Source: Ligustrum vulgare (lineage: Eukaryota; Streptophyta; Magnoliopsida; Lamiales; Oleaceae). Taken from it: a stretch of 64,000 nt of DNA. The number at the start of each line of letters is the position of its first letter. Position 1 is the first letter of the stretch. Shown one piece after another: positions 23,467 to 35,471 of this stretch. Location of the stretch: positions 11,323,096 to 11,387,095 of the forward strand of contig OY743170.1 in assembly GCA_963555705.1 (NCBI GenBank), given 5' to 3'. The position numbers and the translations under genes are program-made. The notes below the pieces were generated by a model. The model did not search any database. It was not told the origin of the DNA and saw only the letters and a program-made list of their open reading frames with translations.

Positions 23467-23952
23467 ATATAGGTTGAACCGTTTACAGTTTTAATAGGGG
23501 ATAAAGATATACCACCTATGCCTTATGTTATCCTTAAAAAGTGTTCACAAAACCAAAATGCTTTTCTAGTGTTCAATTTATTATAGAGATATAGTTTAAT
23601 TACATTTTAGAAAAAGATTTTTAATGCATCATCGAAAGAGGACTTCAATAACATTAGGAACACGGATTTTCAAAACCCCATGAATTGTAGTTAAACAATT
23701 AAGTGAAAATATAGGTGATATAGTTAAAGTGGATTCTCAATTTTCAACACGCTTGCTTTCATTTATTTTCAATCAATTCTTTATTGTTTTCTTAGTTTCA
23801 ATTCACTCAAACAAATCTCTCAACTGAATTCTCTCATTCCGGTTAAGGAATTTGACCTAAAATACAATTTGCTCAATCCTTATGGCTACGATAATCGGAC
23901 TCTAAATTTCACTTTATTACTTGTGCGATTCGTACACTTGCGGTAGCGAACA
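22495..23952 (+). repeat. 3' LTR of gypsy B
   Basis: About 1458 bp, TGATAAGTG to GCGAACA, with a (TA)n run at 23433-23462 that the 5' copy lacks. The outer end is inferred from the LINE frame and the decayed target duplication. Confidence 0.8.
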
Positions 23953-26322
23953 ATGCCCTCTTCATGATGAGCCCAAATAAAGTGTCGGGTCTTGATGGTT
24001 TTCATGCAATTTTCGATCAGGAAGCCTGGGAAGTGGTGGTCAAGGATGTTGTGAGGGTATGTCTTGCTGTGTTGAATGATGGAGAGTCGGTAGGAAAACT
24101 CAACCACACAAATGTTCTATTGATCCCGAAAGTTCAAAACCTGACTAGTGTTCAAGAGTTCAGGCCTATTAGCCTTTGTAATGTGATATAAAATTATTAC
24201 CAAAACAATTGCAAATTGTTTGAAGCTCATTTTAGGAGAAGTGATATCTGAAACCCAAAGTGCTTTTGTTCCGGGGAGACTCATCACTGATAACGCGATT
24301 GTTAGTTTTAAAATTATGCATTCTATTTCTTACAGAACCAATGGGCGTAATGGCTGATGGGGATGAAACTAGACATGTTAAAAGCATATGACAGAGTAGA
24401 ATGAGATTTATTATCAGCCATAATGTTGAATATGGATTTTAATGTTGATTGGGTGGGACTGGTTATGCGATGTGTTACATCTGCTACATTTTCTTTCATC
24501 GTTAATGGAGAACACATAGGCTTTATTCGCCCAAGCAGGGGCTTGTGGCAGGGATGTCTCCTTTCCCCGTACCTCTTCGTGCTGTGTGCTGAAGGTTTAT
24601 CCTGGTTAATTTCTAGAGCCGCTCTATTGGGTGACATCCAGGGTATTGCATGCTCAAGGTATGGTCCTCGAATTAGTCATTTATTTATTGTTGATGATTC
24701 TCTAGTATATTGTAGAGCCACTACCCATGATAGTTAACATATCCTTAATTTGTTACATATATATGAGAAAGTTTCGGGTCAAAAGATTAATCTGATGAAG
24801 TCGGGTATTACGTTCAGCCCAAATGTTCCAGAACAACAAAAGGCCAATATCCTTGAGCTTTTCCAACTGGAGTCGGCCAGAACTCATGAGAAATATTTGG
24901 GATTTCCATACTTGAATGGAAGAAGTAAAGCAAAAATTTTCCAATTTCTGAAAGATAGAGTAAGAACAAAATTGCAAATTTGGAAAAGCAACAAGTTCTC
25001 TTATAGTGGTTGGGAAGTCCTCCTTAAAGTTGTTATCTAGGCCATTACAACCTATGTGATGGGTATTTTCAGAATTCTTACATCTTGCACGAAAGGGATC
25101 CAAAAACTGGAGTTGTCTTTCTGGTGGGGTGGACCAGATACTAAGAAAAGAGTGCATTGGAAAAATTGGTCTTATGTATGCAAAAACAAGGTTGATAGGG
25201 GTATGTGATTCAGAGATCTTGGATGTTTTAATCAAGCTATCCTGGAAAAACAAGTCTGGCGTATCCTCCAAAATCCTAATTCATTGGTGAACCGTGTTCT
25301 CAAATGCAAATATTATTATCATGAATACCTGCTATCAGAACATATCCGAAGACATGGGTCATTTTTATGGACAAGTTTTATGTGGGGATGCGAACTTCTT
25401 TTGCAAGGTCTCATTTGGTGGGTTGGTAGTGGGACGTCTATATCAATTTTTCATGATCCTTGGATCCCTAAAGCCGTCTCTTTTAAAGCCATGTCTCAAC
25501 CAGTCCTAGGGATTCACACGGTCTCTGATCTAATTCTGAATGGGTACTAGAACCATACGTTAATAGAGAATATTTTTAACCAGATAGAAATGGATGCAAT
25601 CCTGAGCATTCCCCTTGGGAGATTCCCGACCTTGGATCGAATTATATGGTGATACAACAAATTTGGAGAATATATTGTTAATTCTGAATACTGGCTAGCA
25701 TACTCAATTAATAATCCTATATTCGAGGCGGGGAGCTGCCACAACCCCGACGCTAAATGGTAGAAATTTTTATGGGCTTTGAATATTCTGTAGAAGGTAA
25801 AAGTTTTTATGCATCGAGCTTTCAATAATATTATTCTTGCCTCTTTTAATTTGAGAAATCATCATGTGCTGACTTCTATGTCATGTGCTAATTGCCATTT
25901 GGACTATCAAACTAATTTCCATGCCTTAATAAGATGTGAGGGAGCTCAAGTCATGTGGAGAAACACTGGAATAGGAAAGTTGATACACGAGTTCGAAAGG
26001 GGCGAATTCTTAGATTTCACCTTATTTGCGTGGAACAAGTTGAAGAAGAATGAGTACGAAAAACTGTGTCTGGTTGTATGGAAAATATAGAGTGACCGGA
26101 ATGTGATGTTTCAACCTACAAGCACGAAAGAGCGTGGTAGACAGTACGAGATGCTGGATGAATATCTATTGAAATTCTAGACAGCCCAGTCTGCTCTTAA
26201 GGTTTCGAACTGAAATGGTGCAAATCAACATGACACATCTGGCAAAAGATTCTGGCAAGCACCACCTACTAATACTCTCAAGCTTAACATTGATGCTGCT
26301 GTGGATGAGGAGAAGGGACTAA
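23953..26322 (+). pseudogene. LINE ORF2, reverse transcriptase and zinc-binding part, broken
   Basis: The RT starts with ALFMMSPNKVSGLDGFHA and QEFRPISLCNVI (23964-24191). It goes on with QSAFVPGRLITDNAI and LDMLKAYDRVEW, then GLWQGCLLSPYLFVLCAE (24423-24737). The catalytic box reads IVDDSL, where plant L1 elements usually have FADDSL: the two aspartates remain. The thumb region KYLGFPYLNGRSK (24750-25040) follows, and the later zf-RVT-like domain CANCHLDYQTNFHALIRC (25809-26090). The RNase H domain begins with PTLKLNIDAAVDEEKGL just before the CACTA insertion at 26323. Multiple stops and frame shifts show that it is dead. Confidence 0.9.
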
Positions 26323-27350
26323 CACTACAAGAAAATTAGACTTATCCTACAAAATTTCCGGATACAAAATGAAATTTGTATGCGGAATCTACTTTTTCCT
26401 ACAAAACCATTTTTTATAGGGATAAGAATTTGACTCCAAAAATATTTATACATAAACTACAAAATTTTCGGATAAAAATGAAATTTGTATGCGAATTCAA
26501 TTTTTTCCTACAAAACGAGTTTCTGTAGGGATAAGAATTTGGATCAAAAAACATTTATACATAAACTTCAAATTCTCCGCTTGCAAAATTAATTTTTTAG
26601 CCAAAGTTTTATTTTCTCTCACAAAAACTAATTTTTATAGGGACTACATTGCAATTTACAAAAAATTGAAATCAAAACTAACCAAACCTACCGTCATCTT
26701 CCTCAATCCTCTCCAAACCCTCCCCCTTTCGATTCCCCTCTCTCGCAACACCTCTCCCTCTACTCCCATTCGTCGCGACCACGACCACCACCGCGGTTCT
26801 AACCTCTCTCCTCCCCCTCTTCCCTTCTCCCTTCCTCGCACACACTCGCCACATGGTACACGCACAGACCGTCACGAACGCAGCCACGCACACACCGCAC
26901 TAAGGCACACACCTAACACATACTCTTGAACACACAATGTATGGATTCTAAAACTCCATTGATAATTGAAATCAATTTCCTTCTTCTTTGATTAATTTTT
27001 GTATTTGAGCAAAAAAGAATGTTTGTTGGGAACTATTGAGCTTTCCTTGATCAACTTTATGTGATGCTTATGGGTTTTGCAGATTTCTACTCTTGTTTCA
27101 AAGAATTTTCATAATTGATTTTAAGGGGCTTTGAGACTTAAGTATTTTTAAGGGGCTTTGCGAAAGCATTTCATGGTGTGCAATGTGGAACATAGGACTA
27201 GGATTATTTTGAGACTAACTAGAAGTCCATTTCAATTTATTAATATTTGTCTTAATTCATATGAGCATGAATCAAATCTAAAATTTTATACTGATGATTT
27301 ATCTTTTATTTGTTGAGAAGGCTTTGATATGGTGTTCTGAATTAGTGAAT

Positions 27351-28475
27351 TTCAGGGAAAAAGCTATTCAAAAACTGTTGGAGAAGCTAAGGCTGCGTTC
27401 TCTTTGGAGTTTTCCAGCCGTTTTCCGTTTTCCATTTCCGAAAACGTGGAAAATGCGTTCTCTTGCGCCGTTTTCGGAAAAAAATTTCGAAAACGTTTTC
27501 AAAATTTGTAAAGGAAATGGAAAACGTGAAAATCACGTTTTCCGCGTTTTCCGAAATTTTGGCTTGTAAGTGGAAAACGTAAAAAAAAAATTAAATTAAT
27601 CAAAAAAATTTGAAATTTGTCAAAAATTATCATTTTTAATTACATTATTGGTCCCTAATTTTCAAAACTTGTCATTTTAATCCTTAAATTTTGAAATTTC
27701 TTTCGAAAATATCATAATTTATTTGCAACTTAGGTCCCTCAACTTCAGATTTTGTTGCACATTAGTTCACAAATTTTACTTTTCTTTCAATTTAGTCCTT
27801 TTCGTATTTGCTTTATAGGTCATTGTCTTCAAACATGTATAACTTTTGATGTACAACTTCGAATTGCACTCTGTTTTTTGCGTAGAACTCCAAATTCAAC
27901 CATCTTTCTGCTAATGTATCATGTGCTTAATTATTAAACATTTCTTTTTTACTTTTGTATTGTAGACACTTATTTTGTAAGGGCATAATTAATTAACGTA
28001 AATTGATTTTTGCAAATTTTATTGAAACTTAAATTTTAAATGTTATGAGTGCTTACTAGAAGGATGTATCTATATAAAGTATTAAAGGGAACGATTACTT
28101 TAGAAGGGCAACATGAATTTTTGAACTTTTTTGGTATAACCAAATTGTGTGATAGGGGTTATTTCATTTATTTTTGTTGTGTAACTCAAAATATGATATC
28201 TTTATTTCATTTATATTCACAAACAATATGAAATAATTTTCTTCAAAATTTTAAACAGAACGCGTTTTCCAGCTTTTCATTTTCGAAAACAGTTTTCAGA
28301 AATAACAAACCAAACACGTTTTCAGCAATTTTGAAAAAAGTCACAGAAAATGGAAAACAGAAAACATTTTCGAAAATGAAAACAGGAAACTGAAACACAA
28401 AGAGAACGCAGCCTAATACTCCACATCAATTACCACTCATAGTGTCTGCTTTAAGCCTGGGTGCTATTGTCAAGT
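27351..28475 (+). pseudogene. Possible captured exon in CACTA 1, split by a MITE
   Basis: Starting near ttcag at 27355 and skipping the MITE with one TAA (27391-28416), the joined sequence reads in one frame GKSYSKTVGEAN then TPHQLPLIVSALSLGAIVKLD. The frame is open only when the MITE is removed, which supports a once-coding exon. I do not recognise the protein. Two further splice-like pieces follow: 29050-29160 (after tttcag, ending aaaaag before gtattg) and 30583-30685 (after tttgtag, DEMLAEVDEHLTERANVQ then a stop). They may come from the same gene. Confidence 0.45.
27391..28413. mobile_element. PIF/Harbinger-like MITE or small transposon
   Basis: Inverted termini GGCTGCGTTCTCTTTG...CAAAGAGAACGCAGCC are 16 bp and perfect. 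They are flanked by TAA on both sides (27388-27390 and 28414-28416), the target preference of PIF/Harbinger and Tourist elements. The inner ends repeat gttttccg/cggaaaac motifs. No transposase frame is seen in the 1023 bp. Confidence 0.85.
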
Positions 28476-28489
28476 TAGACTTCTAATTT

Positions 28490-29040
28490 TATCAATTTGT
28501 TATATTATAGATTTTTAAGATGGTTTACAGTTTATAATTAATGAGCATATTGTTGCGTTTTTACATTCTTTTGAATTATTTTATTAGTTGTCTTAAGGTT
28601 TATGACTTGCTTCCGGTACTAATGAACTTCTTTAAATACTGAGCAGGCAAGAATCATAGTGTTTGATGTTGCTATGTGATGGTATACAGATTATACACGT
28701 ACAATTTGAGAAAAACTCTTTAGGTATCGATATTCCAAAAGAAAAATGAAACCATAGGAAAAATCAATCACCTATAACCACAGGCACATTAGTAAAGTAA
28801 GGAAAAATTATTTCAACTGCTTCACATTAGTATACATTGGAGAAACTTTTCAAAAATCGTGGCAGAAGGGGAGGTATTTGCATTATAATCTTGAAAAGTA
28901 TGATTCATGCACCATGAAAGATTTATATATCTTGAATAGTTTATAAAAGATTTGCTTATGTTTTATTTATGATTGATTCTTTTCCAATTATGAGCTCTAA
29001 TTGTATCATAGTATTCCTAAGCTTTATGACATCAATTTTG
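28490..29040. other. CACTA 1 interior, intron-like AT-rich DNA
   Basis: No coding frame or repeat stands out; probably intronic sequence carried with captured exons. Confidence 0.35.
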
Positions 29041-29599
29041 ATGTTTCAGGAGTCCACTTTAATGAGGCACTGTTTGTGCCAACGTATCACTGTATAACAA
29101 AGTAGGGGCCGATCCATCACCTCGAGATGACTATCAAATTGATATGTCATGCCAGTTGACCCTCCAAAGAATATGGGAAAAAGGTATTGCTTTTTTGGTT
29201 TTTTTAAGTTTATTTTATTGTAAATGCGCTTCCAATCATATAATTGTTTTACAGTGACTTGTTTGATCCAATTTATTACCCATATGTTGTCAGACTTTAT
29301 TGGGGGGTTTTATTTTTCTTTTTACCTTTTTCGTACACAATGAAGGGATCTATTGTGTATTTAAGATTTGGATAGTCTGTTAAGGAAATGAACCCCCATT
29401 CCCCCCAAATTAGAATGTCTTTTTTGCATAGTCCCTCTCCAATTTTGTTGGCGGATTCCAAATTCGTCTTCCAGCTATGACTAGAACTTGACAATCTTGA
29501 TGCTTGTCTTATTGATACTTTACACAGAGTCTCAACTCTGTGACTAGCTAAGTTACTACTAGAAATGACCCATAATACAATGTTGCTTCTCCTCTTGGT

Positions 29600-29903
29600 G
29601 GAAAATTACTTTTTGATATGGTTAGTTTAAAAATAAATGGCATCGAATATCTTATGTGTAATATTGAGAATATAATGGGAATGAATTAGAAGATTTTCTA
29701 AAATTCCAGTTCAGAGCAGTGTGTACACATTTTGTTTATACCATCAGTATAGGAAAATTACTTTTTGATATGGTTAGTTTAAAAATAAATGGCATCGAAT
29801 CTCTTATGTGTAATATTGAGAATATAATGGGAATGAATTAGAAGATTTTCTAAAATTCCAGTTCAGAGCAGTGTGTACACATTTTGTTTATACCATCAGT
29901 ATC
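29600..29903. repeat. Near-perfect 152 bp tandem duplication
   Basis: 29600-29751 and 29752-29903 are the same except for about one base (gaatatctt against gaatctctt). Both begin ggaaaattactttttgatatgg and end taccatcagtat. The near identity implies a recent event. Confidence 0.9.
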
Positions 29904-31373
29904 TACTTGAGAACTAAATGAGTTATAATTTGCATAATTGATTGGATATTCTTCTATATTTGCTTTTATCTTCTGAAATACTATTGCGTGGGGTTTGCAT
30001 GAAATGTCAAATTTATCAAACATTTGGATCGGAGACGTGGACGCTAAAATATTTGTTGTTTTAGATATTTTGTCATTATTTTTATGGTATATTGTGTTAA
30101 ATGTCATAATGAATTTTTCTGAATGGTTATTGGAAAAGATATAATATAATAAGGTACAAAGGTATATTTCGTATCCTTTCCGAGTCTCCTATTGATGTTA
30201 AACGTTTTTGGACTACTATATCATACTCTTGTCCAAATCTAACGGTCTAATATTATTTTGTCAGTTTTTCTCTATTGCACGGTGTTTCCTTACAATTTGG
30301 AGCTGGTAATTTGAGGGATTATTCCTTGATCCTGCATTATGTGGATTTGAAGTCATCAGCAGAAGCATTGATAGTTACTTTCTTCTTTAGTTTGTTTGAA
30401 CCAGTAATAGCAATGTGTATAAATCACATGGCCTGTAAATTTACATGTTTTGCAGTTCAATATCTGTCTTATTCATTTGTCATTTGATTTGAAGCCATAC
30501 TCTACGGTTGAAATCTACTAAAGAAAAGTGATATACTAGACTACTAGTAAATGTCTCATGGGTTGTGTTGTGTTATTTTGTAGGATGAAATGCTTGCTGA
30601 AGTTGATGAACATCTAACAGAGAGGGCAAATGTGCAATAACTTCCAGATAATACTCCTTTGGAGAAGATACCTGTCGATGAAGTTTTTTTTTGTTTTGTT
30701 TTGTTTTTTTTTTTTTTTTTAAATATTGGATATAGAAAGTAAGAAGGAATGTTTGCTATATTGGATGATTTTCATTTATATTTTGGTATATTAATATTAT
30801 TTCTGGTTCAAATATTGTTTGACACTTAATTAAATGTCTAATTAGTTTAATTTATTGTCTTTTTACATCTTTATTTCATTTTCAATAAGGTTAACAAAAA
30901 TTATATAATATACATTAAAAAAAAAAGGATTCAAATTGTCCCTACAAATTATATTATTATTGAGATAAATAATATATTTTGTCCATAAATATGTTTCCAC
31001 ACAAATATTTTTGTAGGGAAATGTACGACTAGGTCTATAAATTTTTTTCGATACAAAATTTTTTTGTAGGAAAAGATACGATTTAATTTTTATCTGGTAC
31101 CCACAAAATTTGTGTTGTAGGTCAAACTAACTTTGGGAGAAATGATTTTGTTGGGAAATAACTTAAGCGACAAATTGTATTTGTCTTCAAAGTGTTTGTA
31201 GGGAGAGACTTTAGCACACAAAATTTAAATATTTGTCGTCTAATATCTTTCTCCACGATGTTTGCGCTACAAATGGCACTACAATTCTTTTTGTCTCGAA
31301 AAGCTTTTTCCTACAAATAAGAATCTTTCCCTACAAAATTAATTTGTATGCGGAATATAAAATTCTTGTAGTG

Positions 31374-31830
31374 TAATTTATTTTGGTGCGATTATCCAAA
31401 ATCACCATGGGGAAGTTATTGGTTCAACTAGCAGAATCTTGCATGGCAACTACTCCTCCCTTACTGTTGAACTATTGGCTATTAGAGGTGGCTTGGATTT
31501 TGCCGTTGAGCTTGGGCTATAGATTCATACTGTTTCATATTGTTGAAACAGATTCTTTGTTATCGATCCAAGAAAAACAGTCTCATATTCCTTATTCACC
31601 TTTGTGGAGTGTTACTGAAGACAGCAGACATATCTTGAATCGCACAGAAAATTGTTTTATTCGTCATACCTCAAACAAGCAAATCAGGTGGCTCATGAAT
31701 TAGCATTGCTGGCTAAAAATTCTGGAAATGATTTTATTTGTTGTGAAGAGGTTCCACCCTCTATGCTATTTTTTGTAGACTATGATTGTTCTCATATGAT
31801 GGAATAATATTGTGTTGGTTTCCCGGGGGG
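31374..31830 (+). pseudogene. LINE ORF2, RNase H end and 3' tail
   Basis: After the CACTA element the frame resumes as FGAIIQNHHGEVIGSTS, then LTVELLAIRGGLDFAVELG, and near the end NQVAHELALLAKNSGND, the order of a plant LINE RNase H (GA.IRD..G, E..A...GL..A, N..AH.LA). Two stops and a frame change interrupt it. The LINE ends near 31805-31830, before a 22-base poly(G) tract. Confidence 0.85.
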
Positions 31831-31846
31831 GGGGGGGGGGGGGGGG
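31825..31846. repeat. Poly(G) tract of 22
   Basis: A pure G run directly after ttggtttccc at the end of the LINE sequence. Confidence 0.9.
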
Positions 31847-32028
31847 CAGAATTTTGATTCGATTCCCAACACAATATTCATTTTTAACTACTCATTCTCC
31901 TCAAAAAATCATTTTCTTACTTTTTAACTAGCCTTACAAAAGAAAAAAGATAAATGAAAAAAAAAATAATGAGCAAATCTTTATTCAAGGGGGCTTGTTG
32001 TACAGTTGGGATTACCCCCAGCTGTATC

Positions 32029-32483
32029 TGTTAGAAAATTTATTACAGATAATAATTTATCTATAATCTAAATAATCATCATGCTGAATTATCAAGAATT
32101 AAATAACTGAAGCGGAAGCGTACCTTAATCAAAACGTGATTCATGATAAACAATTCGGTGGTCGGATCTTCTAAATCGATACGTAGTCCGTATTTTCTCT
32201 CTGATGATGGGATGTCAGACAAGATGAACAATACGTAGGATTCAGGGATCATAACCGACTTTATATACTGAATTTCCAATTAACCTAATCCGGCCCATCA
32301 TGAATTAGGTAATGGCCTGGTATCTACACATAAAAGCCCATACATTTAATTAGATGCATTAAAGCCCGATATATATTAAATCCTTATTAGATCACTTTAA
32401 ATGGGCTTAACCAAATTGATAGCTTTTTATTCAATACATAATAATTCACATATAAGCCCACACGATTGATTAAAATCCTTACA
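32029..32483 (-). repeat. 3' LTR of copia II
   Basis: 455 bp, with few differences from 38044-38498. Confidence 0.92.
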
Positions 32484-33359
32484 ATCTCCCACTTGGGCTA
32501 TATGTGTAACCTTACAATTGTGTATCAATCATAACCTTATGAGTACTCAGAATTTTTCTATCATTACTGAATGCATCCCCAAACAATCCGGTCCATCAAT
32601 TATATCAACATAGGATCAAAGCGACTTTCGCTACATTAATCATAACTAAACCTTCAATGGTCACGTATATCGACATAACTGAATGACATGGATCAAGTAT
32701 GGATGTGTAGCATGGAAATTACATGTAATGTGATCTTCAACATGCCTATTTCCAACTGGTCCAACTTTAGTGAGATCATCCTTAAACAAGTTCAGAGATA
32801 ATAAACCTGAAACCTTACAGCTGTAAATAACTTCAACTTTAAACTGTATCCAAAAGGACAATAAATGTGTCTAATGCACCCAAAATACAAACTCCCACTG
32901 AAACCGAATATCCTTAAGAAATACAACACCCATATGAGTATTGTACTCATGAAAGACCTTAGGTTGTAATACTTTAGTAAGCGGATCCGCAATTATGGAG
33001 TTTGTCCTAATGTGCTCTTATTGACACGTGTCCACTCTGACCTGTATCCTTCACAACCAGGAGCTTATGTCAATGTATTTTGACTTAGTTGAGCTCCTGT
33101 TGTTACTGGAATATAAATCTGCTGAGTTATTGTCACAATATAACTTTAGTGGTCTTTCTATACCATACAGAATACGCAGCCTTGTGACAAAATTTCGCAG
33201 CTATATTCCATAATTAGATGCCCTAAAAATTGCTACAACTGTGCTGTCAAGTGAAAGAAGCTAAAGTGTCTGTTAAGCACTCCATCCGGAAATAGCTCCT
33301 CCAACCAGCAGATAAATGTAGCCTTATGTAGATCTTTTACTTTCTTGGCATCTAGTAAA

Positions 33360-34460
33360 AATCGGAATCATAATACCATATGATCTCCAACTGATCCGAC
33401 TTTCTGTATGTGAGCATGTAATCTTTTGTCCTCTTTAAATACTTTATAACCCATGTGTTGGCTGCTTTCCAAATAATCCATCTCAGGGTTACTTAAATAT
33501 CTCCTTAGTATCCCAATAATGTATGCAATATCCGAACGCATACAAATTTGAGCATACATCAAACTCCCTATAGCTGAACTATATGGGATCCTCTGCATTT
33601 CTTTAACTTCAAGATAACTTTTCGGGCATCAGTTGAGACTAAATTGTCTCCCTTAGCGATATGGATGTCCCCTGATTTACTGTCTTGCATGCCAAACATC
33701 TTAAGTACTTTATCGATATAGTCATTTTGTGACAATTCAAGAATACCCCGAGAACAATTCCGGTGTATCTGAATTCCTAATACAAAAGAGACGTCACCAA
33801 GATTTTTAATCTCAAAATTCCTTGACAAAAAATCTCATAATTTTATGTGACATACCTATATCATTAGTGGCAAGCAATAATCAACATATAAAACCAGGAA
33901 AATATACTTACTCCCACTGAACTTGTAATACGCACAACCATCAACAACATTAATCTCAAGACCAAATGAGATAATTACTTGATGAAATTTGTATTACCCT
34001 TAACGAGAAGCTGGCTTGAGCACATAAATGGATTTCGTTAATTTGCAAATCAGTAGTTTTGGGTCTACTGACACAAAGTTTTCTGATTGCACCAAATAGA
34101 TCGTCCCATCAATGTCACCATTGAGAAACGCCACCTTAGTATCCATTTGATGTAACTCGAGGTCAAAATGTGCAACAACCTAACTTTCCTGAAAGAGTCT
34201 TTCATTGAAACCGAAGAGAAAGTCTCTTTATAATCAATGCCATCATTCTGTGTAAAGCCCTTAGATACAAGACGAACCTTATATCTTTCCACATTACCTT
34301 TAAAATCCCCCTTGGTTTAAAAATCCATTTAAGACCAATGGGCTTCGTACCTTCCGGTAATAGGAAAAGATCCAAAACGTTATTGTCTTGCATATGCTTA
34401 TACTCCTTATTTATGATATCAATCCACTTTTGAGAGTTAGAACCCTGCATGGCCTGATGG
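33360..34460 (-). pseudogene. Copia II reverse transcriptase and RNase H, broken
   Basis: Reading right to left, SNSQKWIDIINKEYKHMQDN and LPEGTKPIGLKWIFK (34202-34450) open the RT. They are followed by ERYKVRLVSKGFTQNDGIDYKETFS (34065-34292), then FEIKNLGDVSFVLGIQIHR and LSQNDYIDKVLKMFGMQD (33568-33828). RNase H starts with QRIPYSSAIGSLMYAQICMRSDIAY (33368-33598). The pieces are in different frames. The YVDD-containing stretch around 33840-33960 is too decayed to read. The order and spacing match a normal copia pol. Confidence 0.88.
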
Positions 34461-34497
34461 AATTGATTAGACCATCTTCCACCATTCCATCATTTCC

Positions 34498-34860
34498 TTA
34501 TATTCTTGGAAAAATACTATTTAAATTATCCGGAATAGCATTTTTTTTCTTTCTCTCGTGGATCTCCTTAATGGCTTTAGTTATTGAGGTTGTTGAGTTT
34601 GTACTTCTGAAATTTACCTTATTTTGGATGGGAGATTCTTCAATATTGTCTAATTGAGGTTCCGGATATGCTTCTTGATCAATGACATGCATAAAAACTT
34701 GCACATTGTCAAAAGCAACAATAGGAATCGAGACCGATCCTTCCTCAACTTCTTCCTTAAAGACAATATCTCTAACCTTATTTCTCCCCCCAAACTCAAC
34801 ATCCTCAAAAAATGTTGCAGTTCCCGTTTCAAAAGTTGACTTAAGTGTGGGATCATAAAA
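34498..34860 (-). pseudogene. Copia II integrase-RT hinge region
   Basis: Minus-strand frames 34498-34704 and 34650-34856 contain low-complexity acidic and basic residues (DQEAYPEPQLDNIEESPIQ). They lie where the variable linker after integrase is expected, just upstream of the RT. No catalytic integrase is seen. Confidence 0.45.
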
Positions 34861-35231
34861 TTAATAGCCCCTTAAACGCTTTATTTTCTTTATTTGTTTT
34901 CTTGCCCTTATCTTTAGAGGTGTTTGCCAAGTGAACACTTTCAGTTCTGTCCTACTTCAACTTTTCTTCCTCTTGCACACTAAATAGAATGAGCTCATTT
35001 AGAGTTCATTTCTTCCTTTGATAGTTACAACTGATCTTAAATTGACTGAATTGTGCAAGAAGCTTGCACACTATGAAATGAGCTCATTGAGAGTCCATTT
35101 CTACTTTGACAGTTATAACTAACCTTAAATTAACTATATTGTGAAGGAAGCGATATCAATACCAAATGCACGAGCAAGTCATTAGACAAGTCGAGTTTTA
35201 GTTCCTTAAGTTTTGAAGCAGTGTGAGACAT

Positions 35232-35471
35232 CTACATGATGTACTCCCTTATTTTCTCATTGCCTTTATACTTTATTGAAATCAAGCTTTGCATAAGCGT
35301 ACTTGTTTCAGCCTTATCGTTTTTCGCAAAACGTTTCTTAATTTCGGCAAGGAACTCATTGGCATCATTTACCTCCTCAGATACTATGCCACTAAAGGCT
35401 TCCGGAACGCCGCACTTAATGATCATGAGACTCACGTAATTTAAGCAATCCCACTTCTCAAAGTTCCTCAT
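35232..35471 (-). pseudogene. Copia II gag fragment (UBN2-type)
   Basis: The frame has FEKWDCLNYVSLMIIKCGVPEAF, then NEFLAEIKKRFAKNDKAET and LISIKYKGNEKIREYIM. This is the conserved helical core of plant copia gag (W..sNr.sLm.ik..ip..i, eFL..i...F..sdKae...l...l...ky.g..ireyI). The N-terminus, zinc knuckle and protease are not found. Confidence 0.8.

Larger units (their letters stand above)
10104..23952 (+). mobile_element. Ty3/gypsy-type element B, internally deleted, inserted in LINE RT domain
   Basis: The LTR begins TGATAAGTGTATT at 10104 and at 22495 (3' LTR, preceded by purine-rich agtttggggtgt). The 3' LTR runs to about 23952 (ending GCGAACA), 1.46 kb. The 5' LTR is split by element C after 260 bp and resumes at 20684. 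The flanks ATGTT (10099-10103) and ATGCC (23953-23957) look like one target duplication with two C-to-T changes. Joining the LINE across the site restores the L1 string VRDALFMM in one frame. Only about 0.8 kb of interior remains, with no gag or pol. Confidence 0.8.
26323..31373. mobile_element. CACTA (En/Spm-type) transposon 1, non-autonomous, inserted in LINE RNase H
   Basis: Inverted termini CACTACAAGAA...TTCTTGTAGTG are flanked by a 3 bp duplication TAA (26320-26322 and 31374-31376), which defines the CACTA superfamily. Subterminal regions of several hundred bases carry repeated tacaaaat/atttgtatgcgg motifs on both sides (26340-26640 and about 30950-31370). No transposase is readable in the 5.05 kb. 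A CT/GC-rich 5'UTR-like block (26690-26930) and splice-flanked short open stretches suggest captured host gene pieces. A Harbinger-like MITE is nested at 27391-28413. Confidence 0.93.

Noticed and set aside
26489..26929. 146 aa ORF in CACTA 1
   Set aside because: A Pro/Ser/His-rich frame from CT-rich, UTR-like sequence; an opposite-strand frame overlaps it and no domain is seen.
32079..32279. 66 aa ORF repeated at 38094-38294 as a conserved gene
   Set aside because: Both copies are inside the copia II LTRs; the similarity is LTR identity, not protein conservation.
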